Of a stretch of DNA of 64,000 bases, positions 21,601 through 34,004 are shown in pieces. Below the pieces are notes generated by a model that ran no database searches, had not been told where the DNA came from, and saw only the letters and a program-made list of their open reading frames with translations. Within the stretch, counting starts at the first letter, position 1; every line of letters begins with the position of its first letter. The position numbers and the translations under genes are program-made. Origin of the DNA: Piromyces finnis (Eukaryota > Neocallimastigomycota > Neocallimastigomycetes > Neocallimastigales > Neocallimastigaceae); NCBI GenBank assembly GCA_002104945.1, contig MCFH01000042.1, positions 372,001-436,000 of the forward strand. The letters run 5' to 3'.

Positions 21601-21780
21601 AAAGATCCACGAAGAGCAAATCTTGGTAATATTATTCTTTCTTCCTCTCCCTATTATCATTATGATGGAGAAGAAATAAAACCATTTTCATTTAAAGAAG
21701 AAAATGATAAACAACGCTTTTTATCATCTTTAGCACGTGAAGAACCTATGTTACCACCTATAGACAATAATTTACGTTGA
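18649..21780 (+). CDS. large coiled-coil, low-complexity protein, 1043 aa, intronless
   Basis: The frame is open from 18604, but the preferred start is the ATG at 18649 (MVIWISTINNSTLELL), because the upstream 15 codons come from a TA repeat and the 18649 context is A-rich. Roughly residues 60-290 have heptad-like Leu/Ile/Lys/Glu patterns indicating a long coiled coil, broken by Asp runs (DDDDDDEN). Then come Asn runs, two copies of KSPKLSA in a Pro/Ser-rich stretch (PPPKSPKLSAF...LKSPKLSAT), a less repetitive helical block (about 520-700; DLKTLNIQLRKSFDMVELANLSNKI), and a Lys/Ser/Thr-rich C-terminal half ending with short acidic/hydrophobic patches. No catalytic domain is seen. A cytoskeletal or scaffold role is plausible but not shown. 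No orthologue was recognised. Confidence 0.85.
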   Translation: MVIWISTINNSTLELLDYLNNDKLNISNSEIFEKKLNLIEEGLKEKVSLHDDLNVDSFVDLLKSLYKQCIKKEEDIVDLNERNDINLERITIQQTKIDNLISIRNKYEDKIKELEETVEESTNKVQELNRSLQKKKLTIDNLKQEIKSLQEVNDANEYEYNVKVCELENQIERIVNSESRLKNELERRIDSANFEKDSFHTVITKEQENGVSLLKENDALKCEIKNLNFKIKDYECKLLDLEDLAQLYEDCVEEKKHIEAELENYRKIVNDPNFQKSYFTEETNDVLYDDDDDDENKYFSDKSETLKEELEKVNKTIDEENSEIKSIKNFPSKITQDPDILNLIAERQKKYGEAAAAQAASTFTNKNNILDDSDSSSINNNNNNNNGITSKNKERDILNYYPVDQDNSNDSDEINIGNMTYNSINSGIFDDNSSFFLENDIEYKQSKATQHYLQPPTGNSLMPPPKSPKLSAFTKPLKSPKLSATSSLLPPPLKLQTKSLPIHRNRSKSESRPVGHILPKVNNLVSKINSLTTSVSSILDKIHETDLKTLNIQLRKSFDMVELANLSNKILQNILTDIEVFHKRYPLTNALPSTTGTTGTTGDNLIHRSLSLKSLHGTITSSHAKEEQPTKNSMNNDKKKYTEDSVALHNLVLTLQSVLNELCKARMLTNDYGKLYFQELENASRKEAEKFLNDQDSHKKKGLPAPKKNVKSYTLPKLMPVANSSEFNGGVSRHASLIKNKSNQQSISRGGSLKETNFLNTWADAFKNIFKDREEGVLSSDLNKGKLGEKTTTSRGSIPSTTTVTSDQQKDKVKKEKKKVEKTSTASNFMDFFKFKTNSSTPTTKSPKEDHNKKVEKGKESKSIDSTTIPTLSSSPSQNPSKGKAPEQVTEVSDSHFTITPMDGVFLPKTAGDQHISKVSKDCTIKEKKASNATLPITTSSSLPIQNIISNEHVKALDEEVAFSFNSSDISFTSSYLDPLNIPIKDPRRANLGNIILSSSPYYHYDGEEIKPFSFKEENDKQRFLSSLAREEPMLPPIDNNLR

Positions 21781-22526
21781 ATCCTCTTTTTTTTTTATTT
21801 TGTCATTGTAATTTATTTTTAGTAGTATATAATGATAAGATTAGTATTTCTTTTTTTTTTTTTTTTATATATATATTAAAAAATCTAAATGGATAAAAGA
21901 AAAAAAAATTTTTTGCTGAATTTAATATATTTTTCAAATAGAAAAGCAAACAATTTTTAAAACCCTTTTTGTAATATAGGCAAAAAAAAAAAAAAAAAAA
22001 AAAAAAATAAAAAAGTAAAAATATATATATAATAAAGCTTTTTTACATTTTTAATAAATAAATAAATAAATAAAAAATTACCCTCAATTAATATAAGATT
22101 AATGCTACAAAATAAAAATAAAAAACAAACAAACAAACAAAACAAACAAAAAACATACACACACACACACAAAAAAAAAAAAAAGCAAAATAAAAATAAA
22201 AGTTGTAAATATTAAAAATCAAATAAATATAAAAATAAAAAAAAATTTTTTTTTAATTTTTTTTATTATTATATATATTTTAAAAAAAATAATTAATAGT
22301 ATTTCTATTTTTCTTTTCTTTTCTTTTCTTTTCTTTTCTTTATATAGACATGGCATTGTTTTATAATAGATTTTATTATGATTATGAGATAAAAAAAAAT
22401 AAATATTTTTAATAATATATAAAGTATAATATTATATATATATAAAATATTATATTTATTTATATTTATTATATATATTTTTGTTTTTGTAGTTATATCT
22501 ATGGGGGTCATTTATTCTTAGGTTCC
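21781..22526. other. spacer between convergent genes, homopolymer and microsatellite rich
   Basis: Contains TA, A, AAAC, CA and CTTTT repeats (the last at about 22311-22340) but no gene. Both the coiled-coil gene and GPN1 end here. Confidence 0.6.
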
Positions 22527-24346
22527 TTATTTCTTTCCAAGATTAGCATTAATAAAGTTTCTATAGGCAATATCTTCCATAACACTTTGAGTTTTTTCGG
22601 TATCATCTATTATAGATAAAAAATTGATTATAATTTTTTTTTTTTTTATGAAATAGAGTCAAGGTTAGATTTTTTTAATCCTACTATATATATATTGATA
22701 TTATATATGTATCTATATTTTTACCTCTGTAATTATTAACATCATCATCACTAAATTCTTCATCATCAGAATCAACAGCATTACCTTCCTTGGAAATATT
22801 CATATCTTTCATTAATTTTGTCAAGTTTTCTTTCTTTCTCTTTTCATCTTCACTCATCTAAAAATTATTTTTATATTGATTTATTAGGAGGAGGTCTTTC
22901 ACTAAAAATTAATTATCTATTTAGTACCAGGTATTTTTTTTTTTTAATTACCTTTGCCTTAATCATACGTTCTAATTCAGGTTTATATTCAGTTTCGTAT
23001 TCATGAACAGATTCCTTTAAAGTTTCAAAGAATTCATCCATACCTTCACCAGTAACAGCGGAAACTCCACTAACCTTGAGTGAATTATAAAATTCTTCCA
23101 ACATAAGACACATGGAATTAACTAAAGATCCCATATAAGTGGTATTATCTTGAAGAGCATTTTGGAAACTTTCATAATCTGTCATCCATTCAACTGCAAA
23201 ATCATGAGATACAACATCAGTCTTATTAAATACTATAACAAATGGAAGTTTGGTTTTATATAAAATACTATTTTTTTTTTTTTAAAAAAGAAATAAATTT
23301 TAGGGATTCAAAATTATCGATATATTTTAGTATTTCATATATAAAAATTTATATAATCAAAATATAAATATTATATATATATATAAAACTTGTTGTTAAA
23401 GAGGTACCTGCAAGCGTAAAGCATATTTGACATAAAGGTAGCTGGACTAGTAGATCTTGGAGTATCAATGATATAAGCAACAACAGTTGGGTATGAAGCA
23501 GCTAAGGTATCAGTAATAATAGCACCAGAAGCAGACCATGTGAAAATTTCAATTTGTCCTGGTGTATCTAATAAAATATAACTATCATTTTTATTTATAT
23601 ATAAAAAGAAAAAAAAAAAAAAATTAATAAAACTCTCATATTTTTTTTTTTTTAAAAAAAAAATTATTTTATTTATACTACGGTAGGTTAACTTACTCAA
23701 CATCCTTGGATCTTTTTTCAATAAAATCTAAAACTTGGTCAAATTTCGTAGTAAATAAATTTAATGAAGTTAAAATACCACCATTTGGTCCAAGATTATA
23801 TCTATTTTAATTTATGAGTTTATAAGAAAAATGTTAAAAACCAATAAAATGCTTGAAAATTTGTTTTCTTTTTACATCTTTTCGTAAATAGAATATAGAG
23901 TTTGTTTTAATTATTGATTGAATAACCTACTCTTTCATAACTTGTTTGTAATTAACAGTATCACGAATATCAATATTAGCTCCAAATGGAACTTGAGAAA
24001 CAGCCGGATCCAAATTTAATAAATAACCATTTTTACCATTACTATGAATGTATGAATTTACTCTCTTTTTTTTTTAATTATTAAAAAGAAAAAAATTTCA
24101 TGAAATAAATAAATAAACAATATAAAATAGTTGTTATCCGTTATTATAGTTATTATGAATATTATCAATTCTTTTGTATTTTATTATATATAAATATTAT
24201 TTTTAAATCTTATTAATTCTATTTTTTTTTTTTTCATATATATTTACTTGAATGAAAGAGGTTTTACCAGAACCGGCCATACCAATGCAAATAATAACGG
24301 TTGGCTTCTTTTCACTACTTGAAGAAGATTCGTTGGTGCTTGACAT
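22527..24346 (-). CDS. GPN1: GPN-loop GTPase 1 (Npa3/XAB1 orthologue)
   Basis: Seven exons: 24346-24248, 24064-23931, 23801-23697, 23581-23408, 23267-22952, 22857-22725 and 22606-22527; 346 residues in frame. Seen: P-loop [10 protein letters not shown], the G-P-N insertion YNLGPNGGI that names the family, switch motif [37 protein letters not shown], and the NKTD guanine-specificity motif in [13 protein letters not shown]1 works with GPN2/GPN3 in assembly and nuclear import of RNA polymerase II in the cytosol. The C-terminus is acidic ([11 protein letters not shown]) as in relatives. The neighbouring minus-strand gene is RPB10, a subunit of the same polymerases. A CCAAT box at 24830-24834 lies about 480 bp upstream. 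Confidence 0.95.
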
Positions 24347-25790
24347 TTTATTTTCTTTGTATTATGAATTGATATAATTGACTGTTATATAGTGCAATAA
24401 AAAATTTTTTTATTATTATATTATATTTTAGTGTTTAGATTATTTATATATTTTCAAGGTAATAATAAAACAAATTTTTAATTAAAACGTTATATTCCGT
24501 ATGCTTATACAGTACTAATTTTAATTTTAAAATGGAAAATGAATTTCTTTTTTCTAATATATTTATATTTTTAATTTAATATTTACTTTTAACTTTAGTA
24601 TACAAGATTTTTTATTATATATAAATATATATATATATATGTATTTTTTTTTATTCCAAATGTTGATAATGCGATTTCAATTCAAAATTAGTTTTGGTAT
24701 ATTTTTTTAAATGAAATTTAATCAGATTTTTAAATTTTGAATCTTTTCTTTTTTTTTATTAAAATTTAAAATTTAATATTAAATTAAAATTTTTATAATT
24801 TTTTTTTTTTTTTTGGTGTGTGGAATAAACCAATAAAAATTTTGGATATTTTTTTTTTCTATCAAAATTCCATTTCATTTTTAATATTAAAAAAAGGAAT
24901 GAAGGTGGTGATGGTGGTGATGGTTTGTGGTTGGGGGTAATTTGATGGTAACTTGCATTTTAAACATAAGGAAATACTTTAAAAAGAGAATATAAATAAT
25001 CATTTATATATCACCTTGTTTTAATTAAAAAAAGAAAAATAAACGTTAACGTTATAAATAAAAAAAAAGTCACTTTTTAATTTTTAGTGTAAATCATTCT
25101 ACACTTTCTTTTTACTAATTAATTGATGCCAAACTTTTATACTATATATATATATTTATATCTTTAGCTTCTCTCTTTTTACTTTATTCTACTTTTATAA
25201 ATGTTTATTTGTATTCAATACTATATTTTCCTTATATAAACAATTATTATATATAAATAGTTTATATTCCCATTAAATCCCATTTTATAAATTTATAAAA
25301 GTTTAAAACAAGTTTTAAATACATATCTCACTTTCGAAATTACAACAGTGACTTTTATAAATATCATTATAAAAAAAAAATTATAATATAGTATTATAAA
25401 ATTTTGTTTCATCTAATACACATAATCTTTCAATACTTTTTTTTTTTCTTTTCTTATACTAAAAAAATTATAATAAAATATATAATTTATTTTTTTTTTA
25501 AACTAAAAAAAGGTATTCATAATTTATTGGATTATAAATAAATAAGTATACAATTAATTTTATCTATTTTTTCTGTATTATAAATATAGGGTTTTTTTTT
25601 CCTCCTCAAATTCGATTTGAAAAAAAATGACTGATTTATTAAAATATAAAATATATAATATTCTCTATTGATATATGGGGGTAGTATCTTTTTTCTTAGA
25701 AAGAAATAAATTAAAAAAAATATAAAAGCGTGTGCATGATTTTTGAATATATAGATAATTTGTATTTAGATGAGATGAATATTAATTGAC
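24347..25790. other. spacer, GPN1 promoter and RPB10 3' region
   Basis: No gene seen. A short GGT/GAT-rich stretch at about 24900-24950 (GGTGGTGATGGTGGTGATGG) is the only non-A/T patch; its reading frames are short. Confidence 0.5.
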
Positions 25791-26140
25791 TTATTTGCTG
25801 TAGAATAAAAGTTTTTCAATAAGATCAACGTGAGTTAAAACCATTCTTCTGCAACAGTAACGTTTTAAACCAAGAGCGTCAAGAGCTTGACTATTTATTA
25901 AAGATGAAATAAATAAATAAAAAAAAAAAAAAAAAGAAAAATCCAAAAATATTATCATACCAAAATTATACATATAAAAAAACATAATTTAAAATTAATA
26001 TTGAATTTTCTTTAATTTTATATTAACAATACAATTATTCCTTACCCTTCAGTATATTCTTGTTGAAGTAAATCTAAATATTTTTCCCAAAGGTTACCAA
26101 TAACCTTACCACAAGAGAAACAACGAACTGGAATGATCAT
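25791..26140 (-). CDS. RPB10: RNA polymerases I, II and III shared subunit RPB10 (RPABC5)
   Basis: Two exons (26140-26046 and 25890-25791) give 64 residues, nearly the length of yeast Rpb10. The zinc-binding atypical motif is complete: CFSCGK (Cys7, Cys10) and YCCRRM (Cys44, Cys45), with the conserved start MIIPVRCF and HVDLIEKLL near the end. It is a structural nuclear subunit of all three polymerases. The single intron falls just after EYTEG. A CCAAT box at 26544-26548 lies about 400 bp upstream. Identification is secure. Confidence 0.98.
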
Positions 26141-28320
26141 TTTATAAAACTATATATTTTAATATTATATAAAGTTAATATTGATGACTTTAAATTATTT
26201 TGTTTCAATTTATTTCCAACCCTTTCTTTACAACCACTTTTTTTTTAAAAAAAAAAATAAATAAATTTCCAAAATTATTTAGTTTAGATTGATTTTATTT
26301 TTAAATAAAATTTACCTTTTTTTTTTTTTAAAAAATTTAATTGATAAAGAAAAAAAAAATTTTTTTTTTTTTACCAAACAATAAAAACTTTTTTTTTTCA
26401 TCCATTTGAAATGCTCATGTGATTTATATCATCAATACTAATATAAATATGTAATAATTCCATAGATCAACATTAATTTATGATTGATAAATTTTTTTTA
26501 TTTTTTTTTATTTTTTTTAAATCTTTATTTTTTATCATTTTGACCAATCATATTCTAAGAAATTTTACACATTATCAAATGAATTTAAAAAAAGATTCTT
26601 AGCAACAAACTAAAAATATGCTGGTTTGTTTTAGGAGAAAGGTGGTGAAGGAATGAAAACAACCTTCATTTTGTGTTTTAAACCAATTTTAAATAAAAAA
26701 AAAAGCAAAAAATAAAAATAAAATTGGTTTGTTTTAATTTTATTTAAATAAAAAGAAATTCAAGAAATATTTAAAGTATTTTATGTGTATTTTTTATTTT
26801 TTATAAAGTGTTAATGTTTGCCATGCTGTGCTTAACAGTATTTAAATTAATAATGAAATATGAGTGTATCTACATTTATTTTAATGTATTTATTTTTATT
26901 AGGAGAAATCAAGGTTATAAATAATTTTATGGAGGAGGAGAAGGAAGTGGATTCCATTCAAAAAAAAAAAAATAGAAATTGTAATCATTGTAATAATGCT
27001 CCATTGGTTTAAAATAAAAAACTGATTTCTTCATTAAATTCTATTTGCAACTTTTACATAACGTCTATTTAACCGTTCGTATTAATAAAGCATTAATTGC
27101 TATTGAAAATTCTTTCTTTTTCATAGCTAAAAATGATTGACAAAGAAAAAATTAATAAAAACAAAATTTTCCTGGTTTAATCGCTAAAAAAAAAATTTTT
27201 TTTTCAAAATTTTTTTATTTCTTTATTTTCCATTTTTTTAAAAAAAAAAAAGATAAAAAGTGTATTATACTTTTTTTTAGAATTTCTTATATAAAAACGT
27301 TAAAAAAAAAAAAAAAAAGAAAAAAGCATTTCTTTTCATAATAAATATAAGAATATTATAAATATAAATATATTTTTTATTTCCTTTTTTTTTATATTTA
27401 TAATTAAAATTAAACATTTGAATTTATTGAATTTCAAATGAAATATAAAGAATAAGGTTTTTATATAAGAACTACATACTTTGACATTTATTTATTAAAA
27501 AATAAAGTAAATATATTGACTCTCTTTCATTCTTTGTAAAATTAAAGAATAAAAAAGTAGTATATAAATTGCATTGAAGAATTAAAATATGTATATACAT
27601 ATATAACAATATTAATAATATATTAAAAAAAAATAATAAAAATGAATCATTGCATTTTCAATTTTATAACATTGGTTATAATACATAAAAAATTTAAAAT
27701 ATTAGAACCTTGAAAAAAAAAAACAAAAAAACAAAAACAAAAACAAAATATTGTATACAATATAAAAATATAAAAAAAATGAAATTTGGAATGAAAGATA
27801 TTGAAATAAAATTCTTAAAAGTATAACCCATTTAAACAACGATAATAAAATGTATATATATAAAAGGTTCGGAGAGTATAATAAAAATGGAAAATAAAAT
27901 AAATATATTCGATAATGAAATACTTGAAAAAAAAGGAAAATAATAATATTCATATATAATAACACTAAAAAAAGAATTTAAAAAATTAATTTTGAAAAAG
28001 TGTAACAAAAATTAAAATGCAATGTACTACTATTACTACTTTTATTATTATATATGATATTAAATATAAATTAAATTATGCATAATAAATAAAATAAAAA
28101 CCAAAAATTATTTAAATATCGACATAAAATTATATTAAAACTTAGAAAAAAAAAAAAAAAGTTAAAATTAATATTTATATTTTTTTCTATTTTTTTTTAT
28201 TATATGAAATATATTATAAATTTTTTATTATCTATTAAGGGTTAACAGAAAGGAAGAAAAAATAATATTTTTAAAGAGGAAAAAGAATTCAAGAGATAAA
28301 GAATAATATACTTTTACAAA
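26141..28320. other. 2.2-kb divergent spacer between RPB10 and USP36-like gene
   Basis: No gene. It should contain both promoters. One GACCAATCA box (26541-26549), A/T tracts and short hydrophobic frames (for example 27702-27965 minus) that I take as spurious. Confidence 0.55.
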
Positions 28321-31300
28321 ATGATGAAAACAGCCCCTGCCAATAATTCTTTCAACAAATCTAAAGTTGATGCTGCTTTAACTAAAAATGGAAATAATCT
28401 TTTCATTTTACAACAAAGACGAGTTCATTTTAAACTTTCTACTCGTCCAGATAGACAACAAGAACTTTTAAAAAAGAAATATTCCCCAATTAATAATCCA
28501 GACGCTATTGGATTTAAAAATGACAAACAAAAAGTAGCAAAGACTCAAGCTCAAGTGGAAGACGAAGCTCAAGAAAATGAATTTCAAAAACCAACTTCTG
28601 TTTTATATAGAAAAGATAAACTTAATTTACATTGGAATAAAATAACTTCAATTGGTGCAGGGTTAAGAAACTTGGGTAACACATGTTTCTTGAATTCTGT
28701 ATTACAATGTTTAACCTATACTCCACCTCTTACAAATATACTTTTAGCTTCTGAACATGGAAGAAAATGTAAAAAATTGAATTTTTTTTATAATATATTT
28801 AAAAAAATTAAAATACACTTTATCGATAGCTATTTTTTTTTATTTTCAATTTATTAAAGAGTTGTAGATAGCTTTTTTTTTTTTCTTTTCTTAATTTATT
28901 AAAGAATCAAAAACATCTTAATTAACGGATAGATACTAATTTTTAAATTTATTAAAAAATTAAAATAACATAAAAAATAACGTATGTAATACATATAAAT
29001 TGATTCTCTACATCATCATATATTATTAAAGGTAAAACTCAACAATTCTGTATGATGTGTGAAATGGAAAATCATGTTGCTATGGCATTAGGTTCTGGAA
29101 AGTCATCAGTTGTACCACGTTCTATTGCATCAAGAATAAAAAGTATGTACTCTATGTGAATGGAAAAAATAAAAAAGTATTGAAAATATTAATTATTATA
29201 TACATTCTAATTTCGATTATCAATAGATATTGCTAAACATATGAGAATTGGTAGACAAGAAGATGCTCATGAATTTTTAAGATTTGTTATTGAAGGTTTA
29301 CAAAATAGTGTTTTACGTGGTTACGAAAAGTAATTAGAGAAATAATCCATATATTTATAAATCTATTAATTTTTATAGTTTTTTAGTTTAATAGATAATT
29401 TTATACATTTTTAATTAAATCCTAATAACAACTTTTTTATTTTATTATTATTGCCAATCATTTATTCAATAGATTAGACAATAGAATAAAAGAAACCAAT
29501 ATGATTTATCAAATCTTTGGTGGTTATTTACAAAGTCAAGTCAAATGTCTTGAATGTAAATATAATTCAAATACATATGATCCATGTTTAGATTTATCAT
29601 TAGATTTTAAAGGTTGTGACAGTGTTAAACGCGCATTAGAACTTTTTGTTAAACCAGAATTACTATCGAAAGGCAATAAATACAAGTGTGAAAGGTAAGT
29701 CGATTTTAATTGATAATATTAACATTAAAATGTAATTTATTATAATCTAATCCTTTATTTTTAATATTAAAAAAAAAAAAAAAAGATGTAAGAAACTTAC
29801 TAATGCACAAAAGCAAATTACTATATATCAAGCACCAATGGTTTTAACCATTCAATTAAAGCGTTTTGATTTTGCAAGATCATTTTATGGTGGCGGAAAA
29901 ATTGGTAAATTTGTTTCATTTGATGAAGTATTGAATTTAAGTCCATACATGACAAAATCACAGGTAAGACTATAGAAAATGATAGAAACCCTATTTTATT
30001 CTATGCTAATAGAAGATATTAAATGAATAATAAATACAAATATATTATTTTTAAATTATGCAATTAAAACCTTTATTTTCTATATCATTTTAATATTTTT
30101 ATTAATAATAATTATATATATATATTTTCTGCTATTTTTAGCAAGAAACACCAATATATCATTTATATGCTGTTTTAGTTCACTCTGGAAGTTCATGTAA
30201 TTCAGGACATTATTATTGTTTTGTTAAAAATTCAAATGGTATTTGGTATGAAATGAATGATTCATCAGTAAGCCAAGTTAGTTTAAAGACTGTCTTAAGA
30301 CAACAAGCTTATTTATTATTCTATGTTAGAGATCCTTCATCAATTAAGAAGCACTCAAAGGTAAATACTTGTTTTACTGTTATCGAATATAGTAAATATA
30401 GGGGGGGGGGGGTGTTTTTTATATATATATAGGGTATTAATATATATAATTTTTATTTAATAATAATTATAATATTATATAGAAACAACAACAAGAAAGT
30501 GAAAATACATCCAATGAGAAGTTCATGAATGCTTCTAATAAGAGAAAATTAGAAGAAATTACTAGAGAATTAGCCCATCCAAAGAAGGAAATTCAAAAAC
30601 CAGTTATGAAGAGTAGTAAATTAGATGAAGAATTAAAGAAAGAGTTAAATAAAAACAATATGGAAGAACCATTAGCCAAGAAATTAAAAACTTCACACAA
30701 TAAAAAAGTTGATGAAGAGAAAAAGGAAAAAGAATCCGTTAAAATTAATGATGGTATCAATGAAGAATTGGGGGTTCGTATTAGTAGAAAGAAGCTTAAG
30801 AAACTTAAGAAGGAAAAACTTCTTGCAAAGCAAAAGGAATCCACTAATGCTAAACAAGCTTTATTAAATTCTTTATTAAAATCAACCTCTACTACTACCA
30901 AGGAAGCTACCTCTGAAAGTAATAAAAAGGAATCTCAAAAGATATCCAAAAATTCAAAGAATAAAACACTTGATAAAATTATACATAATGCCTACAGTGG
31001 AAATACCTATTCAAGTAGTTTATATCCAAAGGTTGAATTTAAATCTAATAATTGGGAAGTTTCAGATGTTAGTCCTAGCGTGGCTGCTGGCAGTCATAAA
31101 GAAACCAATGCTATTAAATCAAAGAAATCTGTTCTTAATAAGATTAGCAATTGGATTATTGAAGAAAAGAAGGAGGATGAAAATGATATGAGTCATGAAA
31201 TTATTAATCATAATGATGATGATGAAGAATATGTTGTTAAGAACCAAGTAATGGAAGGTCATGCCGATAGAGGTGAAAGTGCTCCAGTAGTAACTTGGGA

Positions 31301-31957
31301 TGAACGTTTAGAATCTAAACATGAAAAATTAGATCGTGTCATTGCTCGTGAATCTGCTCATAAAGAAAAATCTGGTGAATTTGAAGTTGAAAAATCAAAT
31401 ACCGTCTATGGTACTAATGGTAAGATTATTCAATCCCACCATCACCTTTTATTTAATTTTTATTTTTTTTTTTTTTTATTTTTATCTTATTTTTATTTTT
31501 TTATATTTAAAATATAAATTTATTTTGTAAAAAAAAAAAAAAAAAAAAGTTATTAAAAAATTTATAATTTATTTATATGTTTATTAAAAAAAAAATAGTT
31601 GCTTTATGGGGTGAAGAAGAAGTTTCAAATGAAACTGCTTATGAACGTGAAGAATTCTTAGAAAGTACAAAGATTAGACATAAGAAACCTGATAATTGGG
31701 ATATGGAATTGGATGCTGGTAAGGTTAAAAAGACTAAGAAGGATAAGATGGAAAGAAGTGGTGATCCAAGAGTTCGTCAAGAAATGGTTCACTTTGGCTT
31801 CCGTCATAAACAAGAAATGATGAATAAAAATAAAAGAGTAAGTTGTAAAACAATTAAAATATAGTATATCTATTTTAGTTTCGTTTTTATTTTTGTTATT
31901 TTTTAATATATATATAATATCTATATGTATATATATTTTTATAAATTAATGATATTG

Positions 31958-31990
<33 letters not shown>

Positions 31991-32117
31991 TATTTTTTTT
32001 AATTAAAATTTCAATTCCTATTAATAGAAACTTGAAGAAGCTGTTAAAATAAAACAAACTCAGAAGAAGAAGAAATTAAGAAAGATGAAAAATAAGAAAT
32101 TAATGAGAGATGATTAA
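28321..32117 (+). CDS. nucleolar ubiquitin carboxyl-terminal hydrolase, USP36/USP42 type
   Basis: Nine exons (28321-28768, 29032-29142, 29227-29329, 29473-29694, 29786-29963, 30142-30360, 30483-31419, 31599-31837, 32028-32117) give 848 residues. The USP domain is complete: Cys box [13 protein letters not shown] (Cys122), [36 protein letters not shown], zinc pair in YKCERCKKLT, and His box [10 protein letters not shown] (His377) with WYEMNDSSV. The C-terminal half is a long Lys-rich region ([11 protein letters not shown]), then a conserved block (about 700-815: [26 protein letters not shown]) like the USP36 tail, ending in a very basic helix. Family role: removing ubiquitin from ribosomal proteins and Pol I in the nucleolus. 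The basic regions are probably nucleolar signals. Confidence 0.93.
30401..30412 (+). repeat. G12 homopolymer inside an intron
   Basis: Twelve consecutive G lie in the 122-bp sixth intron of the USP36-like gene. It is the longest G run noticed in a window otherwise almost free of G tracts. Real sequence or an assembly or sequencing artefact are both possible. Confidence 0.9.
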
Positions 32118-32888
32118 AATCAACCTATCATTTCATATAAGAAATAGAACGAAAACCTAATCTTTTAGAATAATATTATCTATTTTTTTTTCTTTTATTA
32201 TTATTATTTGTTAATTTTTATTTTCATATATATATTTTATTATTATAAGCAATGATTTAGTAATTTAAAAAAAACCAACTTTTATTTTTTATTTTATTTT
32301 TGATGTATTAATTTAACAATTTTTTATTTATCTATATATAAAGACATACTATATATATATATTTATATATAAAAATATAAAATATAATTGACTTTATTTG
32401 AATGTTTAAGATTTTTTTTATTTTATTTTATTTTATTTTATTTTAAATTAATATCTATTATAATTATTTTTATTATTAAATTTTGTTATAAAAGGGATTA
32501 TTCATAATAATAGTTAAATTTAAATGGGATAATAAATTAATATTTTTTTTTTTTTTTTAGATGTCATTGTATATTTTTTAAGTGCTTTTTATTTTTCTCT
32601 TTATTTTTATTATTATTTTTTTTTCATTATAATAAAATATAAATTTAATTGTATATATATGTTAAACTTTTTTTCTTTTTTTGTTTTTTCTTTTTTGTTA
32701 TTATTTACATTTTTATATTTTTATATTTAGGTGTAGGATTATAGAGTTATATTTTGTTTTAAATATAAAAAAATTATATTTTTTTTATCATTTCTATAAT
32801 TTATTGGTTATAAAAAGAAAAAAAGAGTATATTTTTAAAAAGTTCTATTATTGGTAATTTTAAATAAAGTTTCAATTTTTATTAATAC

Positions 32889-32920
<32 letters not shown>

Positions 32921-32975
32921 AAATGGATGTAAAGAATGTAAAAAAAAAAAAAAAAAAAAGAAACCAAGATTATTT
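32118..32975. other. spacer between convergent USP36-like and GPHR genes
   Basis: No gene; A/T tracts and TTTTA repeats only. Confidence 0.55.
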
Positions 32976-33392
32976 TTAGTCTAATAATAATTTTTGTTTT
33001 TGTAGTTGATCAACCATATATAAAAATATGATACTAAGAAGTGCAGATATTAAAAATATAACATCAAACCATCTTTGGTAAAAATCAAATTCAATTGATT
33101 TTAACACATCTGTAATTATTGTACTTTAAAAATATTAATGTTAATATTTTATATACAAATACTTACAATTATTCAAATAATAATAATAATAATGATAAAA
33201 AAAAAAAAGAGTGTATGACTTACCGATATTGTGGTGGTAAATTCATTCTCATCATTAATACAAAACTTAAGAAATATGTTCCCATAAACCAAGCTAAAAA
33301 TAATACAATATTATCAGGGGATAATGCCTTAGAATAATTTTGGAAAATCTTGATGTTTTATAAAAAAATAAATTATATTTTTAAGATGAGTT

Positions 33393-33437
<45 letters not shown>

Positions 33438-33973
33438 ATTATAATTAAAAATAATTATGAAAAAAACTTACCGTCATAATTTGAATTAATAAACTTCGAA
33501 TGGATACAAGAATTAAAACTCCAATAAATATAAAACTAAGTTGTTTTGACCAAACATTAACATCAATATTTAATTGAAAGTATTGAATAACAATATCTAA
33601 ACCACTGGTAATTGGATCAGTTTCACCAATACGATTAAATAAAATATTAATTACAGTCTATGCAATATTTATATATTAAATAAATATAATAAAAATAATA
33701 ATAACAATAATAATAAAAAAGGAATATTTAGATAATTTTTCATAAATATTGTTTATAATCCTAAATTTAGGTAGATAGAATCGATTTAATTTGTTTAAAG
33801 AATTCATTTAAAATATAGATATACTAACTGTTACAATTTTGTAAAGACAATAACCGGAAAAGAAATAACCTAAAATATTATTGTATTTTCCTTGTAATGT
33901 TTTGGAAAATGCAATTTTATCCTATATAATAATATTATATATTAGTTCATATACATATATGTAATATATATTC

Positions 33974-34004
<31 letters not shown>

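Noticed and set aside
27702-27965. 87-residue hydrophobic minus-strand frame
   Set aside because: Phe/Tyr/Leu repeats from A/T tracts, no homology or codon bias.
33395-33432. T38 tract in GPHR intron as another retroelement tail
   Set aside because: No target duplication and no distinct sequence block next to it; taken as ordinary homopolymer expansion. The long T tract at 47917-47959 was rejected likewise.
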